A stretch of 64,000 nt of DNA from Cardiobacterium sp. Marseille-Q4385. Its GTDB lineage: Bacteria; Pseudomonadota; Gammaproteobacteria; Cardiobacteriales; Cardiobacteriaceae. The stretch covers positions 1,874,501 to 1,938,500 of the forward strand of contig NZ_OU745373.1 of the NCBI RefSeq assembly GCF_916618745.1, given 5' to 3'. The translations under genes were made by a program, and so were the position numbers. Positions 46,224-57,200 of the stretch are shown here, one piece after another (the stretch's first letter is position 1; every line of letters starts with the position of its first letter). The notes beneath the pieces were generated by a model. That model made no database searches. It saw only the letters and a program-made list of their open reading frames with translations, and was not told the DNA's origin.

Positions 46224-47413
46224 TTTAATTTCCTCTTAGAAATAATTTCAATTCCTTGTATCTCCCAGGGCTTAACAACAATAATTTGTTGAGTACCGCC
46301 TACAAAAGCATGATGTTGACTTCCGACTTCACCAACATATACCTTAGTCCCAGCTGGTACTTTTACAGCAAAAACAGTATCAATTGGTGACTTACCACCA
46401 TTAGGCCATACAGGCGGAATCGCTTTATCAATTCTACTTTGCATAATGCCCAATGGTTCTTCTAGGCTAAAGTATTGCCCTAAGGGTATTTTATCTGTTC
46501 CAGCTCTAAAAAGTATAGTATCTTTGTCTAGAACAACTTCCTTATACCTACTACCAGAAAAAGTCTTTGCCATATCTTCATTTAATGAACCTGGTTTAAT
46601 AGCAGAATATTCACCAATTACCTTTCCTATCTCTATAGAATGGTTTAAACGAGCTTGAGGATATATTAAATTAACATTTCCTTTCTTTATTGTCCCGTCA
46701 GGAAGCGTCGCTTTAAATATATTATCCGATGTAGTGATCACACTGCCTTCGGGTAGCACCTCGCCATTCGCCAATCGCTGCGACTGGTTTAACTGTACTG
46801 TAGTTCCAGGCTTTATAACAGAGCTCTGCTCTAAATATGGCTTGCCTACCAATACAAAGTTCGGTGTAGCTAATGCTTGTTCGGCATTACTTGTAACCTT
46901 ACCCCTTCTTCCATTTCCTACCAATTCCTCTATGGGGTTTCCGTTGGAGTCTGTATATATTTTTTGCGTGGTTACGCCCGTTCCGTTTTTGCCCCCAGCT
47001 TTTAGTGATTTGTCAGCAGCACCTGACGATGTCTTACCTACAGAAGAGTTGACAATTTCTTCTACCTGTTTCCAGTTTGATTGTTTGATGGCAATAGTGG
47101 CGGCATCATTCGCCGTTTGAGAAATTGGCGCAAGATTGCTGTTTCGCAAGAGATTGGCGGTAGCTTTCTCTTTTATTGCTGCATTAATAATGTCGTTTCC
47201 GATGCTTGCATCGGTCGAAACACGCGACCATCTTCCCATTCCTGCCGCAAAGAAATTACCACCGGCCTCTACTGTGGTCTTTTTCCATTGTGGGTCACCT
47301 TCCCATGCCTCTTTTATGCCTTTGAGGACACCGCCGATGCCCTGTCCAACCGCAAAGCTACCCGGGGTGGTGTTTCCTTTCCACTGTACCGCGTAGGGTT
47401 GGATGAAGACCAC
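46220..47413 (-). CDS. orphan CdiA C-terminal fragment, ADP-ribosyltransferase-like toxin
   Basis: 397 residues from a GTG. The first ~150 are pretoxin FHA-type sequence (FAVGQGIGGVLKGIKEAW, ending SNWKQVEEIVNSSVGKT), identical at the junction to the 45-kb orphan. The toxin part has LFRAGTDKIPLGQYFS, VPAGTKVYVGEVGSQ and FVGGTQQIIV. That R...FS...Q/E-like series and the GGxxQI strand suggest a small ADP-ribosyltransferase-like toxin; this is inference from pattern. It lacks any secretion signal or TPS domain, so it could only be deployed after recombination into cdiA. Immunity gene overlaps the stop. Confidence 0.65.
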   Translation of the reverse strand: MVFIQPYAVQWKGNTTPGSFAVGQGIGGVLKGIKEAWEGDPQWKKTTVEAGGNFFAAGMGRWSRVSTDASIGNDIINAAIKEKATANLLRNSNLAPISQTANDAATIAIKQSNWKQVEEIVNSSVGKTSSGAADKSLKAGGKNGTGVTTQKIYTDSNGNPIEELVGNGRRGKVTSNAEQALATPNFVLVGKPYLEQSSVIKPGTTVQLNQSQRLANGEVLPEGSVITTSDNIFKATLPDGTIKKGNVNLIYPQARLNHSIEIGKVIGEYSAIKPGSLNEDMAKTFSGSRYKEVVLDKDTILFRAGTDKIPLGQYFSLEEPLGIMQSRIDKAIPPVWPNGGKSPIDTVFAVKVPAGTKVYVGEVGSQHHAFVGGTQQIIVVKPWEIQGIEIISKRKLK

Positions 47414-47464
47414 AGCCTATCGGGCTGCTGATTTCGTTGCGGGTCAAACGCGATTAGTGAAAAA

Positions 47465-47540
47465 GCCAGTGTTTATCCCGCTTGGCGGCTCTTCCATCTA
47501 GCGTAAGCCACGTGGACAAATAAGTTGCCACCCTACGCTT
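47465..47540 (-). repeat. module-separating repeat of the cdi array
   Basis: GTGTTTATCCCGCTTGGCGG, then a hairpin GTGGACAA-ataag-TTGCCAC and CTACGCTTGCT. Confidence 0.7.
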
Positions 47541-47548
47541 GCTTAGGA

Positions 47549-47830
47549 TTAAAAAATTAAGACTCCTATAAAAATGATATAGAGAGCTAATCTAGAAAAA
47601 AGTAATAAAAATACAAATCCAACCCTTACTATAGAATAAGAAAATACTTTCGATATTCTATTTATACTAAATAAGATAAGTATTACAAAACAAGTGATTA
47701 GTATAAATGGAAATATATTACGATTGACGATATCCTAATCTCTTATATTTAAGAAGGAAAAAATTGAGAAGCTAATATATGAATATATATCTATAAGAAC
47801 AATTAATACTAGAAATTCTTTCTTACTCAT
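47549..47830 (-). pseudogene. decayed membrane immunity paralogue (amber stop)
   Basis: From ATG 47830 to TAA 47549 the frame is continuous except for one TAG. Before it: MSKKEFLVLIVLIDIYSYIS. After it: NIFPFILITCFVILILFSI and VRVGFVFLLLFSRLALYI. This is homologous along its length to the cdiI protein next to cdiA (IPVMIVTYLIIIILFSIKK, RMLFAFLLLLSRVIVYF). The TAG aligns with a Trp codon (TGG) of cdiI, so a single G-to-A change is enough. Confidence 0.8.
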
Positions 47831-47849
47831 TTGTTTTCCTCTCTTTGTC

Positions 47850-47930
47850 AATTTAGTGTTTACCCCGCTTGGCGACTTTTACCTATTGCAAACCGTGTGG
47901 GCAACAAGTTGTCCACTCTACGCATTGCTA
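47850..47930 (-). repeat. module-separating repeat of the cdi array
   Basis: GTGTTTACCCCGCTTGGCGA, then hairpin GTGGGCAAC-aa-GTTGTCCAC and CTACGCATTGCT. It separates cdiI from its decayed paralogue. Confidence 0.7.
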
Positions 47931-47935
47931 CGAGA

Positions 47936-48214
47936 TCAATGAAATAATAATGCCTGCACAAAAAAATAAACAATGACTCTGGAAAGAAGTAATAAAAATG
48001 CAAATAGCATTCTTACAACAGGATAAGATAATGCTTTGGATGTTTTCTTTATGCTAAACAGGATGATGATTATGAGATATGTAACTATCATAACCGGAAT
48101 AAAATTATACCTAAAAACATTCCAATAGAAATCTTGAAATAACATACCTGCAAAAAAAATATATGTATATACATCAATCATTATGAACAAACATAAAGTC
48201 TCAATCTTTCCCAT
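47936..48214 (-). CDS. cdiI: probable CdiI immunity protein, membrane type
   Basis: 92 residues with three hydrophobic segments (LCLFIMIDVYTYIFFAGMLF, FIPVMIVTYLIIIILF, MLFAFLLLLSRVIVYFFV). Its start lies 14 bases inside the end of cdiA, so translation is coupled. Position identifies it as the immunity gene for the current CdiA toxin; a membrane immunity protein suggests that toxin acts at or through the inner membrane. The paralogue with an amber stop lies just downstream. Confidence 0.75.
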   Translation of the reverse strand: MGKIETLCLFIMIDVYTYIFFAGMLFQDFYWNVFRYNFIPVMIVTYLIIIILFSIKKTSKALSYPVVRMLFAFLLLLSRVIVYFFVQALLFH

Positions 48215-51200
48215 TTCTTGTTTTCTCCTTATCTATTCTCTGAAATTCATCTATTGCCTTATAATTTGGATCTCCAAACTCACCAAATATATACTTAAGA
48301 CCACCAGAATTATTTCTTCTACTATCATATGTAGTATTATCTCCTCGTCCACTGCCAAAATCCATCCATGGATCAACGTCATAATCCATATGGTGCATTG
48401 AGGCAACTGAAACTTTGGATGCTCCAGGAGGATAATAATTAAATGTTCCTGCATTGGAAGGTAAGCTAACAATTTCACCAGTATCTTTATTAACGATAAC
48501 TTCGTACTGCCCATTCTTGTGAGAATATTTTGCATTAGGATAGAGTTCTTTTGGAGGAACTGTTGTTCCATCATCACTAAAATTATGGAAAGCGTTTCTA
48601 TCGTTAGGCTCTAATTTCCAATTGTCTTCTAATTTTCCATTCTTTCTATCCCGCTTAAATTGCTCTATACCAGGTTCGTTTAGCTTATCTCTTAGAGTCA
48701 CATGCAAGTAATAAAATTGTTCGCAATTAGCATTGTTTCTGCAATTGTCATAGGCTTGATTGAATTCATGGTCTCTCTTTCCACTTAGTTCATCTAAGTC
48801 TCTCAGTTCCTTATATGCCTTCAGATATTCATCAGAAGGTAGCTTTCTATTGTAGCTAAAGTTTTCACTGCTCATTTCTTCTATAGTCTTATCAATAAAA
48901 CTTTGTAGTTCTTTTCTCCGCGCATTCTCTTCCGGTGTTAGCCAGTTATTCTCCACCGCATTCTGTGCGGTTTTCCCTGCGTTGTAAGTCGTGGCGCTGT
49001 TGCCGCCCGTCATCGCACCTGCCCCCGTCGTCAGGGCACCGATAGTCTGGCCGAGCGCGCTTTTTTCCGCCACCGTCAGTTGGTCGATGTTTTTACCGTA
49101 GAGGAGTTTGGCCAGCTGCGGCGTACTGTATTCGGCGGTACCGGTTATCGCGGCACTGGCCAATACTTCGCCGGTGCTGCCGCCATTCAGCGCAGTCCTC
49201 GCCCCTGCCATCACGGCGTGCAGGGCGATGTGCTCCGGTGTGCCTTCTAGTCCGCGTTTTTTGATTTCTTGGCCGATTTTGTGGGTGATGGCCGGCGCCA
49301 GGGTGTTGGCTATGCTGCCGGCTACACTGTTCGCCGGCGTCAGTGCGCCGCCGAGCATGTCCACCGCGACGGCCAGTTGTTCTTGTTGCTCGGCGCGTTG
49401 CAGTTGGGCAGCCCGCTTTTCCGGGTCTCGTTGGTATATGGATTCTCGGCGATTTTCTTCTGCCCACTTGCGCAGGTCGCCTTTGACGTCTTGTACGGTG
49501 CCGGTGAAGGTTTTCATCACTTGTGCGTTGGTGCGCACGCTGTTTTCGACTTTCGCCGCATCAAAGTGGGCATCGGCCGCGCCGCTTTGCTCTTTTGCGG
49601 TCGCGAGCGTCATGCCACGGTTGGCGTTACGGATGGTATCGGCCACGCTTTCTCCCGTCAGCGCTTGTTGGCCCGCCGCGTCGTTGATGGTGATGTTCGC
49701 GGTGTTGATGCTCGCGTAGGTGGTGCCGCGATCGTTTTTATTGGTGCGGTCATAGCCGAAGCGGCTGCTCATGCCGCTTTCGCCTACGTTGATGGGGCTG
49801 AAGTTTTCGCCCAGCCACTGGATTTGTTGTGAGGTGCCGTTGTTTTTGTCGCCACTCAAGACGGCGCTCAGGCCGAGTGCCACGCTTTTGCCTTTGTATT
49901 CGCTGTGGTTTTCCAGGTCTTTGCGGATAAGGCGGTCGGTGCTGAAGTGGTTTTTGCCTTCGGCTTCGGCTTTAGCCGTGCTGACAAAGGTCGCGCCTTC
50001 GAGGGTGGCAGTGCCGCTGTTTTTGATGCGGAAGCCGTCATCGCCTGCGAAGAAGCCGCTCTGCCCGCCGAGGGTGTCCTGCTGGGCATTGGCGACGGCG
50101 TCGTTTTGTTGGACGTCTTTTTTCCAGGCGTTGATGCGCGCGTTGTTGCTGCTGACGCTCGTGATGGCGTCTCTGCCGCCGCTTTCTTTGTTGATGGTTT
50201 TTTCGTGGGCGGTTACGCGGGTTTTTTCGTAATCGATGCCAAGGGCGGCGCCGGCGCCGTAGAGGACGAAGCCGGAGAGGGCGAAGTTGTTGCTGTCGTA
50301 GTCCATGGTGCCTTGCGGGCTGATGGCGACGAGGTCGCGCGTGTTGCCTTCCAGGCTTTTGCCGAGGATTTGGGCGCCGTTGATCAGGGTTTTGCCGTCG
50401 CCGATGTCGGTGTGGCCCTGCAGACCGCCGATGTGGCTCAGGCGGTAGGTGGTGCTGTTGCCGTTGGTTTTGCCTTTACCAATGTTGGCATTGGCGATAA
50501 CGCCGAGGCCGCCGCCGTTCGAGCCCAGCATGATGGCGATGCCGCCGCCGCCACCGCCGCTGTGCTGGCTGCTTTCGATGGTTTTTTTCACGCTGTCGGC
50601 AGCGAAGGTTTTTTTGCCTTCGACGTTGAGGCGGGTGATGGCACTGCCCGCCAGGTCGGAGCTGATCACGTCCAGGGTGCTGCCTTCGCCTTTACCTTTG
50701 ATGTCGACGTACACGCCGCTGTCGCCGGTCATCTGGCTGGGCAGCAGGGTATCTTCGTGGGCTTTGTGGTGCACGGTGCTGTGCTGGCCGCCCAGGCTGA
50801 TCTGGATGTTGATGAGATTGCTATCAGGTTTTTCGCTGGTGGAGGTCAGGGCTTTGCGGAGGGCTTCGATGCCTTTGTAGTTGGCCCAGGTGTTGTTGAG
50901 CGTGTTCATGGTCCGGACGCGGGCGTTATCGCCATCGCTCAGGGTTTTCATGGTTTGCAAGGCGGTCTGGGCGACGTTGACCACGGCGCCGCCCAGGTTG
51001 GCGGTGAAGCCGGTCTGTTTGTAGTGGCTGTGCATTTCGTGGTCTTGGCTGCCGCGCGCCGCGCGCAGACTGCCGCTTTCGGCGCTGAAGTAGATGTTGC
51101 CAGCGCGGTTGCGTTCGGCTTCGCTCATCTGCAGCCATTGTTCTTTGGTAAGCGGCCCGCCTTCGCGTCCGGCATGTACCAGGGCACCCGTGCCATCGTA

Positions 51201-54200
51201 GTGACCGCCCGCCTGGATGTGGATGTTGCCGTCGATCGCGCCAACCAGGGTCGGGGCGGGGGCTTTGATATTGAGTTCGGTCTCGCCGCTCTGGCGGCGG
51301 CTGCCGAGGAATACGCCCCAGCCGCCGGAACCCATCAGGCCGGTTTTGTGTTTGCTGTGTTTTTCGACGCTGCGATAGCTGTTTTTGCCGGCTTTAAGGT
51401 TGATGTCGCCTTTGTCAGTATGCAGCATGGTGCCGTGGTCGCTGACGATGTGCATGCCGGTGGCGTTGATGTCGCCTTGTCCCGCCGCAACGACGACGGT
51501 ATCGCCGGTGATGGTGCCGGCTTTGTTCTGATGGATTTCGGTTTCGACGTAGTCGCGTGTGTGGGTGCGTTTGAGGAAGCCGCGTTGTTTGCTTTCGCGG
51601 GCGCTGATGGTGTGCTCAACGATTTCTCCCGCCTCGGCGTCAACGCCTTTGGCACCGTAGAGGTATACCTGGCTTTTGCCGCTGTCGAGTTCGGCGGCTT
51701 TCATGGTCAGTTTGCCATCGGTGGCGATGACGGCCAGTTTGCCGTCGCCGCTGGTGTGCACGCCTTTGTGTTCGCCCCGGTAGTGGTAGTCGTAGTTGCC
51801 CGCGTCCTTTTTGTCGAGGGTTTGCTCGTAGACAAATTCTGCACCCAGGTCGGTTTTTTTGCCCTGGATGAGGGTGGTGCTGGTTTTGTCGCCGAGGTCG
51901 AGTGCGGTGGTACCGATGTTGGTTTCATCCGCTTCGCCGAGGATGACGGTGCTGCCTGTGGCGTAGCGTTTGAGCTGGCCTTCGGCAGTGATGGTGTGGC
52001 TGTTGTGGTAGCTCTTACCCGCGTCTTTGGCGGCGTTTTCGTTGCGGTCGGCGGTTTTGGGCTGGAAGTTGAACTGTTTGCCGGCAGTGGCTTTGAAGTA
52101 TTTGCCAGCATTGATGGTGCCCGCGCTGCCGTTGTAGGTGTCGCTGGCATGGACGTCGCCGTGGTTGCTGGTGTATGTACCGCTGTGGTCAATGTTGCGG
52201 TAGTAAAGTTTGAGGGCGTCGCGGCCGCCAATGTCGCCGGCGTTGTTGTGGTAGTTACCTTTGAGGGCGATGCGGTTCGCGCCAATGGTTGGGTGGCTGG
52301 TGTCGAGGTCGTCCGGTCGTTTTTGTGCATAAACTTGCGGCACCTGGCGCACGATCTGGCGGCCATCGGGCAGGGTGATGGTTTTGTTGACCATCAGCAC
52401 GACGTCTTCGCTGAGGCTCTTCATGTGCTCGGCTGTCAGGGCAACGCCGGGCGCGAGCTGCAGTTTGGCCCGCAGGCGTTCGCCGGCGTCAACAAGCGCG
52501 TTGAATTGGCTGCTGTCATCATGGAAACCTTTGAGATAGCGGTAGCCGGTAAGGCGGGCGATTTGGTTTCTGACGAGCTCCTGGTTGTAGTAGCGGTCGC
52601 CGATGCTGCGGCTGAAGTCAATGTAGGGCACGCCCTGCGTGGTACCGCTGTATGCCGCGCCTTTGTCGTTCAGGTCGCTGTAGCGGTCGTAGTGCGGGTT
52701 CATCGGCGTGCTTATCAGCTCGCCGTTCTTGAAGAGTTCGGGGCGGTGTTTTTCCAGGATACGGGCAAAGGTCGGATCAAGGGTATAGAGACCCCGGGCC
52801 GGGTTGACCGGGATGCCTTCAGGAGCGGCAATGTTGTCCGGGTTGATCTGGTAGAAGCTATCTTGCGGCAGTGTGGGCTGGTAGTCGTTAATGGTTTGGT
52901 AGACGACGGTTTTGCCGTTTTTGTCAATGAAGTCCACGATGGTGGTGCCGTTGTTACCACCGCCACCGTTACTGCCGCCGTTACCGCCGGGGAAGGGGAT
53001 ACCGCCACCACCGGTACCGTCGTCGTAGCGGTTGCCATTGTGGTTACCACCGATCTTTAAGTGGCCCAAGGAGATTTGTATTGGTTCAGCAATATTAGGC
53101 GGGGTGTAATTGTTAAATAACTGGTAGTCATCGCGAAACCAGCTACCAAATTTGCCATTTACCGCACGGATGGTATGCCACCCGTCCCATAGGCTGCCGT
53201 TCAACATGTTTTGCGCTGTGCCGTCAATGCTGCCTGCCGTGATGTGTCCTTCGTTGTTGACACTGTCGGCATTGACGGTGAGGTTGCCACTCACGCTTAT
53301 GCTGCCGGGGGCAACATTGCGTACTGCACCGCGACTTTCTTCTAATAAATAATGGTATTTGGTGTGGTGTCCACGGGGGGTCTGGCTTCGATATTCTTCC
53401 GGAATCCACTCGTTCTTCCTACTTCGGTTGGAATAGAAGGTGACTTCTGTCAAGTTGATAATATCGTTACCGACAAATTTCCGGCTGTCGATGTTTTCGA
53501 TGCGGGCCGCGTTGATATTGGCATCACCGCCAACCACATTGATTTCACCCTTGTTGTCATTGCGCAGAAGGTCTGCCTGCCCGGTTGCCTGGTGATTGCC
53601 ATCGAGGGTGCGGCCAACGTGGAGGCCGCCCACGCTTTCGATTCTGGCGCTACCTTCGTTGATGATCTCGCCAGCGGCCAGGTCAATGCGATCGGCGGCA
53701 GCGATGGTGGCACCATCGAAGTTTTTCAGGCTTTGCGCCTCCATCGCAACGTGTCCGCCCTGGATTTTTGCCCTGTGTCTGTTTTCGATGGTGGTGCCGG
53801 CTTTGAGCAGCAGGGTACCATAGGCGGCAATCTGGCCTTCGTTGCTGATGAAACTGTCACTGGTGATGCTTGCGTTTTCTTTGAATTCAAATTTGGCATC
53901 GGGTGTGAAAATCACCTCACTACCACTAATGCGCGCCCAGCCGCCGCTGTAGTGCGGCGCATTGAAGGTGTAGCGTTCCTCGGTCTGGATATCCATGTTG
54001 CCGCCGGTGTGCACTTCTTCCAGATCGTCAATACGGCGCGCGCGCATTTGCAGGTCGGCCCAGCTTTCCACTTTACCGCCTTTGACGCTATCGACGTCAA
54101 CGTTCAGGTTGTTGCCGACGATGTAGCCGCCGCTGCTGTCAATGGTGGTTTTTTTGCCGTCAATGCGCAGTTCGTCCTGGCTGACGATTTGTCCGCCCTG

Positions 54201-57200
54201 GTTATTCAGTTGTTCGCCGTCGGTCTCTATGTGCAGTTTGTTGCGCCCGATGAGGTGTCCGCCCTGGTTGTTAATGTCGCTGCTTTGCAGGTGGTATTCG
54301 CTGCCGTCAATGCTGCCGCCCGTATTATCGAGCTTCGGGGTTTCTATGTGCAGCTTTTTGCCGCTGTGGATGTTACCGCCGTTGTTATTGAGTTGCGGGG
54401 TTTTGATGTGCCAGTCTTCTTCGGTGGCCAGCACGCCGCCGCTGTTGTTGATGTTGCCGGCGACATTCAGGGTGAGGCGGCCCCGGCTGGCGATTTGTCC
54501 CTGACTGTTATCCAGCTCAGGGGTATTGATGATGACTTCCTGGTCGCTGCCGATGTTGCCGCCTTTGTTCGCAAACTGCGGCGTGTTTACGGTGATACGG
54601 GTTTTGCCGGCCAGTTTGCCATTGTTATCCAGCTCGGCGGTATCAATGGTGGTTTCGCCTGAGGCGGCTGCCGTGCCGCTATTTTTGAGGTGGCGGTTGC
54701 GCAGGTAGAGTTGTTGTTGGGCGTGGATAAGGCCGCTGTTGTCGAGTTTTTCGCCGCTGATGCGGCTGTTTTGGTTGCTAACGATGCGGCCGCTGTTCGT
54801 CGTGCTTTGTGCTTGTAATCCGATGTCACCGCCCGCCTGGAGTTCCCCCCGGTTGTTGACGTTTTGGCTGTTGACGGTGAGTGTCTCTGTCGCGCTGAGC
54901 TTGCCGCTGTTTTCGGTGGTATCGCTGTGGATGGTGATGTGCTGCGCACTGGCGGTGGTGCCGCTGTTGCTCAGTGTCTTGCCATGCAGGGCGATGTTGT
55001 TGCTGTACAGTTCGCCTTGCTGGTTCAGCTGGGCGAAATTCTGGTATTTCAGTTCGCCGCCCGCCTGGATGCGCCCCCGGTTGTCCAGGGTACCGTCATT
55101 TAGGGTCATGTCACCGCCGGCCAGTAGCTGGCCGCTTCCGTTTTCCCAGTGTCCCCGGTTGTAGAGGTGCAGGTTGTTCTGGGCACTGATGCTGCCGCCG
55201 TCGTTACTGGTTTTTATGCTGTCAATACGCAGGGTGCCGGCTTTCACCTGGCCGTGACTGTTGTCCCACTGTTTGCTGATGTTGAATTCGGCTTTATCCG
55301 CAACTTCTATGCGCCCGAAACGGTTGTCCAGATTTTGGCTTTTCAGGTGTAGGGTGTTGGTTTGCAGGCTGCCGTGCTGGTTGTTAATGTCGCCTGCATC
55401 AAAACGCATGCTTTGGCTGCGCAGGGTGCCGTGGCTGTTGTCGAGGTTTGCGCCCTGGGTCAGGGTGAGGCGGGCAAATTCGCTGTCCTGGTGATTGGTG
55501 AAACTCTTGCTTGCCGTGACCGAGAGCAGGTTATTGATTTCAAAGACGCCCCGATTGTTGAAGCTGGAGCGGATTTTCAGGCTGCCTTCGGGGCCGGCGG
55601 ATCCGCCCCCGCTCGTGCCCGTTGCGCTGTTTGCGCCCGCCCCCGGTTTTTGGGTACGGATGCTGTTATACGGGCTGGTCGCAGTGTCGTAGTCGGCGGT
55701 ATGGATGTTGAGCGAATAGGGGCCGCGCTGGGTGATGGTGCCCCTTTCGCGATTTTCCAGGCTGTCAGCGCTGATATTAAGTAGCTCGCCGGAGATGTTG
55801 CCGCTATTGTCAATGGTATTGCCAGCGTTGAGATCGAGGGTGCTGCCCGCATAGAGGGAGCCGCTGTTTTCAATGTTATTGCCGGCATCGAGAGTCAGGG
55901 CTTCGCCTGCGCTGATCAAGCCGCTGTTCGTAATATTTTGTCCTGCTTTCAGGTTGGCGCTGCTGCCAGCGCTAATGCTGCCGTCACTCGCGATGTCACG
56001 ACGGGCGTAGAGACTGAGGGTGGTCGCGCTGCTGATGTTACCCCCTCCAGTGTTGCTGATTTGCCCGGCGCTGATGTCAAGCGGCGCGGTGCTGTTGATG
56101 CTACCCCGGTGGTTATCCAGCTGACCCTGAATGATGATGGGTTTTGCGCGTTCGAAGTTGAGGGTGCCGCTACGGTTGTCAAGGTTGCTCGCCCGAATGT
56201 CGGCATTTTCAAAGTGGCTTGTGCCGCCGCGATTGTCGAATTTGCCGTCGCGCAGGGTGATTTGGCTGATGGCGACGGTGCCGCTGTTTTGGTAGTCACG
56301 AGTATTGAGGTCGATATTGCCACCGCTACTGATGTTGCCCCGGTTATCTATCTTGCCGCTGGCGGTGATGCGGCCAATGGCGTTGCTGTTTTTGTTGTCG
56401 GCGTTGTTCGGGGCTTCAGGGGTATTTTTGTTAGCTTGATCTTGTCCAGCTGTGCGCGCTTGCAAGGTGGCTGTGTCACGGTTGCTGAATGCGTTACTGC
56501 GCAGGTAGAGGGTGTTGTTGCTGTTGTGCCGCAGTTCGCCGCTGTTTTGCAGGTTTTCCAGCTGGATGTCGAGGGCATTGGCTCTGATGTTGCCGCTGTT
56601 TTCCAAGGTGCCGGGTAGCTGGATATTCAGACTCTCTGTCTGGAGGGTGCCGGCATGATGCACGCCGACGCCCTGTTCTGTGCCGATGAGGCGGATGCGG
56701 CCTGCGTACATGCCTCCAAGTGCACTGCTGTCCACGGCGAAGCGCGGCGCTGCATGTTGACCGTCCGTATTTTTAGGGGTGATGCTGCCGTCGGCTCCCA
56801 GGCTGTTGTTGCCGGTGATGAGATCCACTTGCCCGGCACCTGCCTGGATTTCTCCGTTTAGCTTGATTTGCCGTGCTAGCAGGGTGGTGTAGTCGTGTTG
56901 CTGCGCGTTCAGTCCACCGGGGGTGATTTCGATCAGGCCATTCGGCGCACTGTGTTGCACCGGACTGCCCCGTTCGATAGTGACTTGTCCGGCGGTGTAT
57001 TGCACTTTGCCGGCGTTGATAAATCCTCCGTTCACCATCAGCCCCGCCGGATTCGCTACGATGACGTCGGCTTTTTGTCCGGCAATTTCCACCATGCCCT
57101 GCAAGTGGGAGGGGTCTTGGCTGCGTACCTGGTTGACGATAAGCGCCGCTTCGCCCTTGGCCAGATGTGGGTTGCCCGCCACCACGCCGCCACTCAGGGT

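Noticed and set aside
49905..53060. 1051-codon open frame on the plus strand
   Set aside because: It is antisense to cdiA. The repeat-rich, G+C-biased cdiA coding leaves this frame open; no start site, domain or ribosome site supports it.
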